Source: Archaeoglobus sp. (GTDB lineage: Archaea > Halobacteriota > Archaeoglobi > Archaeoglobales > Archaeoglobaceae). Taken from it: 52,510 bases of DNA. Positions 36,104-45,432 of this stretch are shown one piece after another; the stretch's first letter is position 1; every line of letters begins with the position of its first letter. Location of the stretch: assembly GCA_017656505.1 (NCBI GenBank), contig JACDNU010000014.1:1-52510 (forward strand), written 5' to 3'. A program made the translations under genes and the position numbers. The notes under the pieces were generated by a model that saw nothing but the letters and a program-made list of their open reading frames with translations, was not told the DNA's origin and ran no database searches.

Positions 36104-37543
36104 TCAAATATAGTTTCTCTCGACATAATCTTGGAACTTTCTTACAGTTTTCAGGGCATTTTCCAGCATGTTTCTCTCAATTGGAGTCAGTTCTGAAGTA
36201 TCAAGCTCGGATTTGGCCTTGATTTGCAGTGATATCTTCTGCTTCATGATAATATCATAGGAGTATAGAAGTTCGCTGGCAAGCTCATGGCTTAAAATTC
36301 CTTTTTGCTCAAGGGCTTTTATTCTCCCATAGGTGCTTAGAGGATGGGTTATCCCGTTTGTTATTGAAAGAGCCCTTATAGGATACTCAATCGGCGCAAT
36401 TGCTCCAGATTTAAAGTTGAAGGACTTGACTAAGCGCCCCAGAACATTTAGGGCGGGCTTGTACATCATAGAATGCCTTATAAGAAATCTGTCTTTGTGT
36501 GATCTCTCCGCCAAAGTTTCTTTGATTCTTTCCAGAATCGTGGAGTCTCCAAGGACCGCCCTCGCATCGGCAATTATCGATATGTCAACTGCATTGGCTT
36601 CCGGCTCTTTAGCCCATTCTGAGATCAGATTCTTTAGAAAATCTTCGGGGAAGATGTACCTCCTCGCTGTATAGCCATGGGGGCATGGTGGAAAGCCAAC
36701 CTCATCCATGCAATCCTCAAGATCCTCGACATAAGTGCGGAATTCAAGCTCTTCCATAAAAAACTCCAAATCCTCCAAATCTTCAGAACTCTCCGAACTC
36801 TCCGAGCTATAAATTGCCAAAGTGTCCCTGTCGGTGAGTAGAAACTGCTCTCTTCTCCCCCAGCTTCCTGTTGCTGCGTACACAAGCCCTTCTGGAACTT
36901 CACCGATAATTCTGGTCAGGCTTTTTGCTGCAGAATCCACAACATAGCTTATCGCTTCGAAGAAGAAATTCGGGTTTATATCCTTTGACTCGGCAATCAG
37001 CCTTAGAGCTTGGTGCTTTATTGCATTGTTAAACTCCTCTAAAGATTTTTTGATCTCCTCGACGTCTTTGGTATGGTGAAGTTTTATTATGTATTTTATG
37101 TAAAAAGGCCCAAGATCGTAGGCAATATCTCCCAAAGTAATAACACCTTTCGGTTTACCACCCTCCATCACTATTGTGTGTTTTATTCTGTTCTCGAGCA
37201 TCTTTGACAGAACAGCCAAGATGTTCTCGTTTGATTCCACAGTGACTAGAGGTCTTCTCTCTGTTAGTTCAAGCTTCAAGAATTCTCTAACGCTCTTGTT
37301 TAAATCGAAATTCTCAGCTACAAGACGTCTGAGATCGGAGTCTGTTAAGATTCCAAGGATAATGTCGTTCTTCATAACCACAACAGACGAAACATTGTTT
37401 TTATGCATCAAAGCTGCCGCCTCTCGAATTGAGGTCTCCGGCGATACATGCACAAGCTCCCGCTTAAGAAATTTCTTGATCTGTATGCCTTCTTCGGAGG
37501 AAGTACTGTGATCACCGCTGTGGTCGTCGTATTCCTGATGCAT
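36104..37543 (-). CDS. CBS/DUF294 putative nucleotidyltransferase
   Basis: 479 residues. A CBS pair (about 25-145; S-S-V-V-V-M-K-N-D, G-I-L-T-D-S-D-L; G-V-I-T-L-G-D-I) precedes a DUF294 nucleotidyltransferase whose catalytic signature is intact: G-S-W-G-R-R-E (226-232) and T-D-R-D (237-240). DUF294 C-terminal helices follow. Unlike the next gene it has no cNMP domain. Right after the catalytic motif comes an acidic insert (about 246-280) coded by tandem 9-nt repeats. CBS domains bind adenine nucleotides, so it may modify a partner in response to AMP/ATP, which would suit an acetate-activating pathway that makes AMP. This role is inference. Confidence 0.88.
   Translation of the reverse strand: MHQEYDDHSGDHSTSSEEGIQIKKFLKRELVHVSPETSIREAAALMHKNNVSSVVVMKNDIILGILTDSDLRRLVAENFDLNKSVREFLKLELTERRPLVTVESNENILAVLSKMLENRIKHTIVMEGGKPKGVITLGDIAYDLGPFYIKYIIKLHHTKDVEEIKKSLEEFNNAIKHQALRLIAESKDINPNFFFEAISYVVDSAAKSLTRIIGEVPEGLVYAATGSWGRREQFLLTDRDTLAIYSSESSESSEDLEDLEFFMEELEFRTYVEDLEDCMDEVGFPPCPHGYTARRYIFPEDFLKNLISEWAKEPEANAVDISIIADARAVLGDSTILERIKETLAERSHKDRFLIRHSMMYKPALNVLGRLVKSFNFKSGAIAPIEYPIRALSITNGITHPLSTYGRIKALEQKGILSHELASELLYSYDIIMKQKISLQIKAKSELDTSELTPIERNMLENALKTVRKFQDYVERNYI
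36764..36810 (+). repeat. In-frame tandem 9-nt repeat in the DUF294 gene
   Basis: Units such as GAACTCTCC are repeated here. On the minus strand they encode S-S-E-S-S-E-D-L-E-D-L-E, just after the catalytic T-D-R-D motif. Confidence 0.75.
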
Positions 37544-37620
37544 GACAAGATACTGGCTTCATCTGTTAAAAATGTTGTTTAAAAATTGAAAATTTAGTTT
37601 AGTAATTGGAAGTCCTTCTG

Positions 37621-39378
37621 TTATTCCGGAATCTTCAGCTTCTCCACAAATTCGATTGTTTCTGGTGGGTTAGCCTTCTCAGCCTTCGTTGCCAGTGATA
37701 CGATTGCTGCCACTATTAGGTTGACGAAGAACGCCACAATACCCCATGCGAGAGTACCGATCTTATGGCCACCGAATATTATCGGCGAGACGCCGAAGAG
37801 TCCGACACCCAGAACGTATGGCAGTGCTGTGGCCATTCCCGCTATCATTCCTGCCACTATTCCATATTTATTGAGACCTTTCCAGAATATACCCATTATG
37901 ATTATTGGCGTGAAAGATGCCGTTGCGAAAACGAATGCCCAGCCGACGAGCAATGCGACGTACCTCGAGAAAGTCGGGTCCATCAGAGCTCTTGCTCCCG
38001 CGAAGCCTGAGATGATCGCAAGGACTATTAGCATCGCCCTGCCAACCCAAACCTCTCTTCTCTCCGTAACCTCCGGATTTATGAATCTCTTGTAGATATC
38101 TCTCGTCGCTCCGACTGTCATAACCATGAGCAAACCGTTCGCTGTACTCAAAGCTGCTGCCAAACCTCCGACAGCCACTATCATCGCAATGAACCACGGC
38201 AGACCAAACATGTCCGGCATTCCGACGACGACTATATCTTTATGGAATGCCATCTCGGCCGGCTGAAGTATCCCGTCGCCATTCAGGTCTGTGATCTTTA
38301 CCAGACCGGTAGGCAGCCATTTCTGAATCCAGGCCAGCTGTTTAACCTGATCTATCGGCATCCCCCATGCTGAGGAGAAAGCTGATCTTGCTAGGATCGC
38401 GTAAACGGGGGCTGTAAGGTAGAGCAGAGCAATGAACGTGAGTCCCCATCCAACTCCGTATCTGGCTGTTTTGACATCCTTAACTAGGTAGAACTGTGAA
38501 AGGACATGAGGCAAGCCAACTGTGCCGAGCATCAGACATAATGCTGAGAGGATCCAGTTGATCTCCCCCGTACCACCTCCAAATGTTTTTGTAAACGGCT
38601 CGGTAAATGCCGTCAAACCAAAGGAGATCTCCCTGCCCTCAAGCTGGGTGAGCAGCTCTCCGTATCCGAAGTGTGGCCATGGTTTGAATATCCCGGCGAC
38701 GTAAGCAGCGGTGAGGAAGGCAATCCAGTAGGCGGTTATCAGAATCCAGTACTGGGTAACCTGAACCCACACGACCGATCTCCATCCTCCCGTTCCGGCG
38801 AAGAGTATGACTATCGCCGAACCGAGGAAAGCTCCGAGGACAGCTGGCATTCCCAAAAATCTGCCTATGATAACACCTGTTGCGACTAGCTGAGCAACGA
38901 GGTATGTGAACGAGACTATGAAGAGCATTAACACGGCTATAACCCTCGCGACAGACCAGTTCGCAGCTCTGGTTTCAACGAACTCGGGAACGGTGAAAGT
39001 TTCAGATCTCCTTATGAAAGGAGCTATCATGAAAGCTGCGATACAATAACCGAGAGTCCAGCCCGTTATGTACGGCATGCTGTCGTAGCCGAGAACGGCA
39101 ATTGCTCCCGCCATGCTGACGAAAGAAGCTCCGCTCATCCAGTTGGATGCTATCGATGAGCCGATCGGTATGGAGCCTATCGTTCTTCCGGCAACGTAAA
39201 AGTCCTTCGTAACCTGCGTTCTCATCAGCACTGCGACAATGACGTAGAGGAACAAAGATCCGAAGACTCCGACTGCCGAGGCAACGAAAACGTTACCAGT
39301 TGCAGCTATTGCTGCAACAACCACTATATACAGCCCAATAAAGAACAATACCGCGTTTTTACCCTCTAAAAAACCCAT
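37621..39378 (-). CDS. Sodium:solute symporter, acetate-permease (VC_2705/ActP) type
   Basis: 585 residues, about 13 transmembrane helices, SSS family. Early blocks D-F-Y-V-A-G-R-T-I-G and S-N-W-M-S-G-A-S-F are family signatures. The subfamily, paired with a DUF4212 small protein and acs, is probably acetate or short-chain monocarboxylate uptake driven by Na+ (or H+). Between two helices lies a 12-residue loop Asp364 to Glu375 (D-L-N-G-D-G-I-L-Q-P-A-E) with perfect EF-hand spacing, suggesting a structural or sensing Ca2+ site. It begins six bases after the DUF4212 gene. Confidence 0.92.
   Translation of the reverse strand: MGFLEGKNAVLFFIGLYIVVVAAIAATGNVFVASAVGVFGSLFLYVIVAVLMRTQVTKDFYVAGRTIGSIPIGSSIASNWMSGASFVSMAGAIAVLGYDSMPYITGWTLGYCIAAFMIAPFIRRSETFTVPEFVETRAANWSVARVIAVLMLFIVSFTYLVAQLVATGVIIGRFLGMPAVLGAFLGSAIVILFAGTGGWRSVVWVQVTQYWILITAYWIAFLTAAYVAGIFKPWPHFGYGELLTQLEGREISFGLTAFTEPFTKTFGGGTGEINWILSALCLMLGTVGLPHVLSQFYLVKDVKTARYGVGWGLTFIALLYLTAPVYAILARSAFSSAWGMPIDQVKQLAWIQKWLPTGLVKITDLNGDGILQPAEMAFHKDIVVVGMPDMFGLPWFIAMIVAVGGLAAALSTANGLLMVMTVGATRDIYKRFINPEVTERREVWVGRAMLIVLAIISGFAGARALMDPTFSRYVALLVGWAFVFATASFTPIIIMGIFWKGLNKYGIVAGMIAGMATALPYVLGVGLFGVSPIIFGGHKIGTLAWGIVAFFVNLIVAAIVSLATKAEKANPPETIEFVEKLKIPE
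38254..38289 (-). other. EF-hand-like calcium loop in the symporter
   Basis: These 36 bases encode D-L-N-G-D-G-I-L-Q-P-A-E. Positions 1, 3, 5 and 12 carry Asp, Asn, Asp and Glu, position 6 is Gly and position 8 a hydrophobic residue, as in a canonical calcium-binding loop. Confidence 0.7.
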
Positions 39379-39384
39379 AACGCA

Positions 39385-39651
39385 TCACCTACCGAGAATT
39401 TCCCTGTCAGTCTTCTCCATCACGTACGCGTAGAGGAAGATCAGAGTTATTCCGAGAACAATTGAGACAAAAGCTGCCATGAACCAGTGCAGTGGTATTC
39501 CGTTCAGGATTTTTATATGTTTTAGTGCGTTTGCGGGTATCTCAAGAAATATCGCCGGGATCGTCCACGCCAGCATCCAGATCGCTGTAATTTTTTTCAG
39601 TCTGTTCCAGTATCTCCTATACACTTCCGTTTCTTCCTTTTCAACCACCAT
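39385..39651 (-). CDS. DUF4212 small membrane subunit of the symporter
   Basis: 88 residues with two transmembrane helices. Y-W-N-R-L-K-K-I-T near residue 14 and the end W-F-M-A-A-F-V, I-F-L-Y-A-Y-V-M-E-K match the DUF4212 small subunit that always precedes this symporter type. The first helix (I-W-M-L-A-W-T-I-P-A-I-F) is shorter on aromatic landmarks than bacterial ones, so homology rests on size, position and the C-terminal block. It probably helps fold or regulate the symporter. Confidence 0.85.
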   Translation of the reverse strand: MVVEKEETEVYRRYWNRLKKITAIWMLAWTIPAIFLEIPANALKHIKILNGIPLHWFMAAFVSIVLGITLIFLYAYVMEKTDREILGR

Positions 39652-39707
39652 TTTTCCACCTTTTATTTATAGTCTAAAAAAATAAAAATAACCTATCGAA
39701 CAAGAAC

Positions 39708-41690
39708 TTATTTAGAAGTTGCACCCCCCGCGGTTGCAGCCTGTTTCACGATCTCAACAGCCTCCGGATTGGCAAGGGTTGAAATGTCGCCCGGATCTTT
39801 GCCCAGCATAACAGATCTGCAAACTCTACGCATAATCTTCCCGCTTCTCGTCTTTGGAAGATCGGCCACGAAGTATATCTCATCAGGCCTGGCAATTTTT
39901 CCGATTTCCCTTGCCACGTGCTCCTTAAGTTCAGCTTTTAGCTCTTCTGAAGGACTTACGTCGGAACGTAAGACGACGAAGGCTACAATTGCCTCTCCCT
40001 TGATTTCATGTGGCTTGCCGACTACCGCAGCCTCACTCACGGCAGGATGACTCACCAAGGCAGATTCAACTTCCGAATTACCTATCCTATGCCCTGAAAC
40101 GTTTAAGACATCATCAAGCCTGCCCTGAATCCAGAAGTAACCCTCTTCGTCTATTCTGGCAGCATCACCGGTGAAGTATATGTCCTTGTATGTGCTCCAA
40201 TAAGTGTTGATGTACCTCTCTTCAGCTCTCCATAGGCCGCGGAGCATCGCCGGCCATGGTTTTGTGAGGACCAGGAATCCACCAGCGTTCTTCTTAAACA
40301 ACGAATTTCCTTCTGGATCGTAAACATCTGCTTCAACTCCAGGGAAAGGTTTTGTGGCCGAGCCGGGCTTAAGTGGGGTTATTGGCAGAGGAGATATCAG
40401 CTGCATACCTGTTTCGGTCTGCCACCATGTATCCATGATCTGACATCTCTCGTTTCCGATGAACTTGTAGTACCATACCCATGCTTCGGGGTTAATCGGC
40501 TCACCGACGGTTCCAAGCAGTCTCAGGCTGCTGAGATCGTGCTTTTGAGGCCATTCTTCTCCAAGCCTCATGAACATCCTGATTGCAGTGGGGGCTGTGT
40601 AGAAAACAGTCACACCATGCTTCTCTATCATCTCCCACCATCTGTCAGGCTCAGGATAGGTTGGAGCTCCTTCGTACATAACGGAAGTGGTGCCCAGAAT
40701 GAGCGGGCCATAAACGATGTAGCTGTGGCCGGTTATCCAACCTATATCTGCAGAACACCACCAGATGTCGTCCTCCTTCAGATCGAAGATTAGCTTAAGC
40801 GTTGCAGCAACGCCAACCGCATACCCTCCATGGGCGTGGATAACTCCCTTTGGCTTACCCGTCGTCCCCGAGGTGTAGAGTATGAATAGGATATCGTTCG
40901 CATCCATTACTTCCGTCTTGCACTCTTTTGGTTGATTTTTGACAATCTCATGCCACCAGTAGTCTCTACCCTCCTCCATGTTCGTTGAGACGTTGCACCT
41001 CTCATAGACGATCACCTTCTCAATGCTTGGCGCCTCAGTTAAAACGCTGTCAGCTCTATTTTTCAATTCTATAACGTTTCCTCCCCTATAAAATCCATCA
41101 GCCGTTATCAGAACCTTCGCTTCAGCATCGAGAATTCTGTCGAGCAATGCCTTTTCACTAAAGCCCGAGAAAACAACCGAATGAATGGCCCCGATTTTTG
41201 CACAAGCAAGCATTGCTATCGGCAATTCTGGAATCATGGGGAGCCAGATTGTAACTCTGTCACCTCTCTTAACTCCAAATTCCTTCAGAGCATTGGCAAA
41301 CCTGTTAACTTCCCTATAAAGCTCACCATAGGTAATCTTCTTAATATCCCCCGGTTCCCCTTCCCATATATACGCAACCTTATTTTTTCTCAGTCTCGCT
41401 TGTCTATCAAGGGCATCGTTAACTATATTGTATTCTGCTCCAATAAACCACTTCACGTAAGGTGGATTCCACTCCAGTGTCTTCTCAGGCTCCTTGTACC
41501 ATTCGATGCCAACTTCCTTTACCATCTCATTCCAGAACCACTCGACATCTTTTGCCTTTTCCAGCAGCTCATCGTAGCTTTTTATTCCATGCTTGTCCAT
41601 GAACTTCTTGACATTGGAGTTCTCGACCAAATCGTCTGGTGGATAGAATACTCTCCCTTCCTGCAAAAGACTGGCTATGGTTTCTGTCAT
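39708..41690 (-). CDS. acs: AMP-forming acetyl-CoA synthetase
   Basis: 660 residues, the standard ACS length. The enzyme makes acetyl-CoA, AMP and PPi from acetate, ATP and CoA. Adenylate-binding loop: [19 protein letters not shown] carries the acetate-pocket tryptophan; the flexible C-terminal domain ends with T-R-S-G-K-I-M-R-R, where Lys618 is the catalytic, acetylatable lysine. It leads the minus-strand operon acs > DUF4212 > symporter > CBS proteins > exonuclease. GGTGAT precedes the ATG, and a TTTTTATAC box (41726-41734) suggests a leader of about 14 nt. Confidence 0.96.
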   Translation of the reverse strand: MTETIASLLQEGRVFYPPDDLVENSNVKKFMDKHGIKSYDELLEKAKDVEWFWNEMVKEVGIEWYKEPEKTLEWNPPYVKWFIGAEYNIVNDALDRQARLRKNKVAYIWEGEPGDIKKITYGELYREVNRFANALKEFGVKRGDRVTIWLPMIPELPIAMLACAKIGAIHSVVFSGFSEKALLDRILDAEAKVLITADGFYRGGNVIELKNRADSVLTEAPSIEKVIVYERCNVSTNMEEGRDYWWHEIVKNQPKECKTEVMDANDILFILYTSGTTGKPKGVIHAHGGYAVGVAATLKLIFDLKEDDIWWCSADIGWITGHSYIVYGPLILGTTSVMYEGAPTYPEPDRWWEMIEKHGVTVFYTAPTAIRMFMRLGEEWPQKHDLSSLRLLGTVGEPINPEAWVWYYKFIGNERCQIMDTWWQTETGMQLISPLPITPLKPGSATKPFPGVEADVYDPEGNSLFKKNAGGFLVLTKPWPAMLRGLWRAEERYINTYWSTYKDIYFTGDAARIDEEGYFWIQGRLDDVLNVSGHRIGNSEVESALVSHPAVSEAAVVGKPHEIKGEAIVAFVVLRSDVSPSEELKAELKEHVAREIGKIARPDEIYFVADLPKTRSGKIMRRVCRSVMLGKDPGDISTLANPEAVEIVKQAATAGGATSK

Positions 41691-41736
41691 TATTAATCAC
41701 CAAGAATGGCAAGATATTTAGGTGTATAAAAATCTT

Positions 41737-41755
41737 GTTATTATTATTTAATAAC
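41737..41755. promoter_or_regulatory. Inverted repeat at the acs promoter (possible operator)
   Basis: GTTATTA-TTATT-TAATAAC has perfect 7-base arms. It abuts the upstream side of the acs TATA-like box. A weaker relative (GTTAATAAT-TTATC-ATAATAAAC, 41818-41840) lies on the side of the divergent regulator gene. Both could be sites for that ribbon-helix-helix protein; AT-richness makes chance palindromes likelier. Confidence 0.45.
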
Positions 41756-41880
41756 GATATTTATTTTTCAGATTATCTATAAGTGTTTCACCTTTAGTTG
41801 CGATCCATGACACATTCGTTAATAATTTATCATAATAAACTGGGTGGATCTTCTTTTAGTATTAATCATTATCAATGCAA

Positions 41881-41892
41881 AATTTAATATAT
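41881..41892 (+). promoter_or_regulatory. TATA box of the ribbon-helix-helix gene
   Basis: AATTTAATATAT is centred about 27 nt before the GTG at 41914 and decides against the open-frame start at 41875, which precedes the box. Confidence 0.6.
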
Positions 41893-41913
41893 GGTGATTC
41901 TTCTGTTATTGTT

Positions 41914-42444
41914 GTGACCGAAAGATTAAGCATTTCGATCGATAATAAGACCAAACAGAAGCTCGATGAAATGCGGAGGAAGAAGAACAAAAGTTCCAGT
42001 GAAGTTGTAAGAGATCTCATAAACTTTGGCTATGAACTCATGAAAACGGATGTTGACATAGAGAGCATACAAGTATGGGTAGACTATCTAGCAAAGAGGC
42101 AGCACATGATTTTGGACATAGAACACTGGAGGGTTATATTTTCGGAAATAGAACAAATCGAGGACCATAATTTCTGGAAGCATATGGAGGAAATTGGGTC
42201 AAGTCATGCTTTCCAATATAAAATGAAGGGCTTGGACACGGTAGAAAAAATACTGCGATACGTCGAGAAGGCAAACTGGTATGAGATAAAAGAGGAGGGC
42301 AATGGGGTTTACACACTCATACTAAACGACTTGAAGATAAAGAAGTTCGTAAAAATCTTCCTCGAGAAGGTGTTCGAGGGACAGGGCATAAACGCAAGGA
42401 TAGCTGAGGGCTTCGGAAAGCTGATCGTGTGTAAAGGAGATTGA
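41914..42444 (+). CDS. Ribbon-helix-helix regulator divergent from acs
   Basis: 176 residues from GTG 41914. Residues 1-45 (E-R-L-S-I-S-I-D-N-K-T-K-Q-K-L-D-E-M, S-S-S-E-V-V-R-D-L-I) form an Arc/CopG-type DNA-binding domain. The remaining 130 residues are an alpha/beta region I do not recognise, perhaps a ligand or dimer domain (Y-T-L-I-L-N-D-L-K-I-K-K-F, G-K-L-I-V-C-K-G). It is transcribed away from acs across an AT-rich gap with inverted repeats, so it is the best candidate for controlling the acetate module. It could instead act on the FmdE operon that follows. Confidence 0.8.
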   Translation: MTERLSISIDNKTKQKLDEMRRKKNKSSSEVVRDLINFGYELMKTDVDIESIQVWVDYLAKRQHMILDIEHWRVIFSEIEQIEDHNFWKHMEEIGSSHAFQYKMKGLDTVEKILRYVEKANWYEIKEEGNGVYTLILNDLKIKKFVKIFLEKVFEGQGINARIAEGFGKLIVCKGD

Positions 42445-42518
42445 ACTTTTACAATCATTTTATTATTCTTCCATAGCTGTTTTTTGATTTTTATTACAAA
42501 TCTGAGCAAAAATGTTCT

Positions 42519-42531
42519 TTAGTAATACTAA
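42519..42531. promoter_or_regulatory. Palindrome upstream of the FmdE operon
   Basis: TTAGT-AAT-ACTAA is a perfect palindrome (the centre aside), about 20 nt before the TATA-like AAAATTATATATC (42547-42559). The sequence continues as CTTTGCTAA, so a longer TTAG...CTAA site is possible, reminiscent of metal-dependent DtxR-type operators. This fits a metal uptake operon but is a guess. Confidence 0.45.
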
Positions 42532-42581
42532 CTTTGCTAAAAGTAATAAAAATTATATATCACCTGTGCTGAGATAACAAC

Positions 42582-43244
42582 ATGAAGTTTGATGCTAACG
42601 ATATGTTAAGGGAGGCTAACGAATTTCATGGCCATGTATGTCCCTTTCTTGCCCTTGGAGTTAGGGCCTCTATAATCGCTATGGAGAAGTTGAGAGCTGA
42701 AAAAGCAGGAACCGAAGAAAGCGTTGAAGAGGACATTCTAGCGATAGTTGAGTGCAATAACTGTTTTGCCGATGGTGTACAGATTGCCACGGGATGCACT
42801 TTCGGAAATAATAGCCTTGTCTACTTTGATCTCGGAAAAAACGCGGTTACGCTGGTGAGGAGGGGGGAGTGGGAGGGAGTAAGAGTTTACATCGATGCCA
42901 ATGCTCTGGATAAGAAATACTTCCCAGAGGAGGCCAACGAGCTTTTCAACAAGGTTGTAGTTAGAAGACAGGGAAACGAGGAAGACAGAAAGGAGCTAAC
43001 GGAGATGTGGAAAAGAATAGGCTACAAGATGCTTGAAATTCCAGAAGATGACTTCAAAATAGAAATCGTCGACGTTGAACCGATTGAGCAGGCCCCTATT
43101 TTCAAAAACGTTCGTTGTAGCAAATGCGATGAGCTGGTGATGGAGACGAGAGCAAGCTACATCGATGGCAAGCCTTACTGCTTGAGATGTGCTGGAAAGG
43201 CATTCAACGCGGTTATTGGGAGAGGAATAGTTGAAATGGGGTGA
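42582..43244 (+). CDS. FmdE-family protein with C-terminal zinc finger
   Basis: 220 residues. The FmdE signature [11 protein letters not shown] (16-26: His16, His18, Cys20) and Cys58, Cys61 and Cys72 (C-N-N-C, G-C-T-F-G-N) mark the core, seen in structures to bind zinc or another metal. A C-terminal treble-clef-like finger has Cys179, Cys182, Cys200 and Cys203. FmdE was named from formylmethanofuran dehydrogenase operons, but it is not an established subunit. Here it heads an ABC import operon, so a metal-handling or metal-sensing role is more likely. Leaderless start: a TATA-like box is about 28 nt upstream. Confidence 0.9.
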   Translation: MKFDANDMLREANEFHGHVCPFLALGVRASIIAMEKLRAEKAGTEESVEEDILAIVECNNCFADGVQIATGCTFGNNSLVYFDLGKNAVTLVRRGEWEGVRVYIDANALDKKYFPEEANELFNKVVVRRQGNEEDRKELTEMWKRIGYKMLEIPEDDFKIEIVDVEPIEQAPIFKNVRCSKCDELVMETRASYIDGKPYCLRCAGKAFNAVIGRGIVEMG

Positions 43245-43248
43245 TCTC

Positions 43249-44331
43249 GTGAAAAGGTTCATTCTGGTTTTAGCTCTAATTTCCGTAATTCTCCTCTCTG
43301 GTTGTACCCAGAGCGAGAAATCCGTTGAGAAAGTTACCGTTGAAGACATGCTCGGCAGGAGTGTTGAAGTGCCAAAAAAAGTCGATAGAATCTTGTGCGT
43401 TGGACCTGGAGCCCTTAGGATGATAGTTTACTTAAACGCAGCCGACATGGTTGTTGGAGTTGAGGATGCAGAGAAGAACTGGCCCATTTTCGGCAGACCT
43501 TACAGAATTGCCCATCCAGAATTTGCGGATCTGCCAACTATTGGCAAAGGAGGACCTACGCCAGTACCTCACCCAGAGGAGATTGTGAAAGTTAAGCCGG
43601 ATGTGATCTTCGCAACCTACATGGACGTTCAGCAGGCGGACAATCTCCAAGAGAAGACAGGAGTTCCAGTTGTTGTTTTGAGTTACGGACAGCTGGCAAC
43701 CTTCTCCAACGACGAGATCTTCAAATCTCTCAGGCTCGCAGGGAAAATCCTTGGAAAGTCTGAGAGGGCTGAAGAGGTTGTATCCTTCATCCAGAATACC
43801 GTTTCAGATCTTGAAAAAAGAACGGTAGGTATGGAAGGAAAGAGAGTCTATGTTGGAGGAGTTGGGTACAAGGGACAGCAGGGAATCGAATCAACGGAGT
43901 GCGAATTCCCGCCTTTTGTAGTTGTTAACGCCAAGAATGTTGTTGACGAGCTGAACAAGCCCGGGCATGTATTCATCGACAAAGAGAAGCTGCTGGAGTG
44001 GGATCCAGAGATAATATTCATCGATGAAAACGGGCTTGCCCTCGTCAAGCAGGATTATGCAAAGAATCCCGAATTCTACAACTCGCTTCAGGCATTTAAA
44101 AACAAAGAAGTCTACGGAATCCTTCCCTTCAACTACTACACAACGAATATTGGCACTTCGATGGCAGATGCTTACTACATAGGCAAAATCCTATATCCGG
44201 ATAGATTCAAGGATGTCGATCCGGAGAAGAAAGCAGATGAGATATTCAAGTTTTTGGTCGGGAAAGAGGTTTACGAAGAGATGAAAAAGGTGTATGGCGG
44301 ATTTACAAAGCTGGATGATGTGTTTAGATAG
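43249..44331 (+). CDS. ABC transporter solute-binding lipoprotein (FecB/BtuF type)
   Basis: 361 residues from GTG 43249. Signal peptide followed by lipobox L-L-S-G-C with Cys19. The mature part has the two-lobe class III fold ([12 protein letters not shown] at the start, V-K-P-D-V-I-F-A-T in the middle) used for iron chelates, heme, cobamides and some metals including molybdate/tungstate. It starts four bases after the FmdE gene. Residues F-N-Y-Y-T-T-N and W-P-I-F-G-R-P-Y are rich in aromatic and polar side chains that may line the pocket. Cargo unknown. Confidence 0.93.
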   Translation: MKRFILVLALISVILLSGCTQSEKSVEKVTVEDMLGRSVEVPKKVDRILCVGPGALRMIVYLNAADMVVGVEDAEKNWPIFGRPYRIAHPEFADLPTIGKGGPTPVPHPEEIVKVKPDVIFATYMDVQQADNLQEKTGVPVVVLSYGQLATFSNDEIFKSLRLAGKILGKSERAEEVVSFIQNTVSDLEKRTVGMEGKRVYVGGVGYKGQQGIESTECEFPPFVVVNAKNVVDELNKPGHVFIDKEKLLEWDPEIIFIDENGLALVKQDYAKNPEFYNSLQAFKNKEVYGILPFNYYTTNIGTSMADAYYIGKILYPDRFKDVDPEKKADEIFKFLVGKEVYEEMKKVYGGFTKLDDVFR

Positions 44332-44359
44332 ATAGGAGATAGGAAATAGGAGATAGGGG
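44332..44359 (+). repeat. Tandem 7-nt repeat, four copies
   Basis: ATAGGAG, ATAGGAA, ATAGGAG and ATAGGGG follow one another between the binding-protein stop and the permease start. They supply purine-rich sequence that may act as a ribosome site for the permease. Confidence 0.8.
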
Positions 44360-44370
44360 AACCAAGAAAG

Positions 44371-45432
44371 ATGAGAATGGCAAGCACGAAAATAACCGAT
44401 TATCAGGAGTACATAAGAAGCAAACATTCCTTCGGAATTCTTCTTTTTTTAATACTCGTTATTGTCTCCTTGGCTTCGCTTTGTCTGGGCTCCTATTCTT
44501 TGTCTCTCGGAGAAATCCTGAGTGCGCTAACTGGAAATGGAGATGCAAGTTCAAGTCTTGTAGTCTGGAACATGCGGCTTCCCAGAATTGCTGCAGCAAC
44601 AATAGCCGGCTTATCGCTTGCGGTTGCTGGAGCAGTAATGCAGTGCGTTCTAAGGAATCCTTTAGCCTCGCCGTTCACCGTGGGCATATCTCATGGCGCT
44701 GCTTTTGGGGCAGCTTTCGCGATAATAGAGCTTGGAGCCGGGGAGCTTCACAGAACAGGAGAGGGAATCATAATAACGAATCCCTACTTAATACCTCTAT
44801 TTGCCTTTTTTGGAGCCCTGATCGGAGTTTTCGTGATACTGCTGCTATCAAAGCTCAGAGATTTGTCGCCTGAAGCTATGATTTTGGCAGGCGTTGCGAT
44901 GGCGTCGCTCTTTTCAGCAGCTACGATGCTCATGCAGTACTTTGCCGAAGACGTAAAGGTTGCCGCAGTCGTCTTCTGGACCTTCGGAGACATAGGAAGA
45001 GCCACGTGGGGCGAGATCAGGCTAATGGCCATAGCGGTAATTCCTGCCTTAGCTTACTTCTTCTACCGTCGGTGGGATTACAACGCTTTGCTGAGCGGGG
45101 ATGAGACCGCTATTTCCCTCGGCATAGATCCACAGCGAATAAGACTTGAGAGCATGCTGCTTGCCTCCTTTGTAACAGCAATCTGCGTATCCTTCCTCGG
45201 CATCATAGGGTTCATCGGGTTGATAAGCCCACACATAGTCAGGCTGGTGGTTGGCGGAGATTACCGCTTCCTGATACCGCTTTCCACTCTGCTCGGATCG
45301 CTGTTCCTTTTGTCGGCTGACACTGTTGGGAGAGTGATAATAGCTCCAATAGTCATACCGGTTGGAATTGTTACAGCCTTTATGGGTGCTCCAGTCTTTA
45401 TTTACCTTCTTATAAGGGGGAATGGGAGATGA
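44371..45432 (+). CDS. BtuC/FecCD-type ABC permease
   Basis: 353 residues, about nine to ten transmembrane helices. Family blocks: R-L-P-R-I-A-A-A-T-I-A-G near 70-80, L-R-N-P-L-A-S-P-F-T-V-G-I-S-H-G, and the coupling-helix region G-F-I-G-L-I-S-P-H-I-V-R. It forms a homodimer with two copies of the ATPase encoded next. The last four bases overlap the ATPase start (ATGA). Confidence 0.95.
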   Translation: MRMASTKITDYQEYIRSKHSFGILLFLILVIVSLASLCLGSYSLSLGEILSALTGNGDASSSLVVWNMRLPRIAAATIAGLSLAVAGAVMQCVLRNPLASPFTVGISHGAAFGAAFAIIELGAGELHRTGEGIIITNPYLIPLFAFFGALIGVFVILLLSKLRDLSPEAMILAGVAMASLFSAATMLMQYFAEDVKVAAVVFWTFGDIGRATWGEIRLMAIAVIPALAYFFYRRWDYNALLSGDETAISLGIDPQRIRLESMLLASFVTAICVSFLGIIGFIGLISPHIVRLVVGGDYRFLIPLSTLLGSLFLLSADTVGRVIIAPIVIPVGIVTAFMGAPVFIYLLIRGNGR

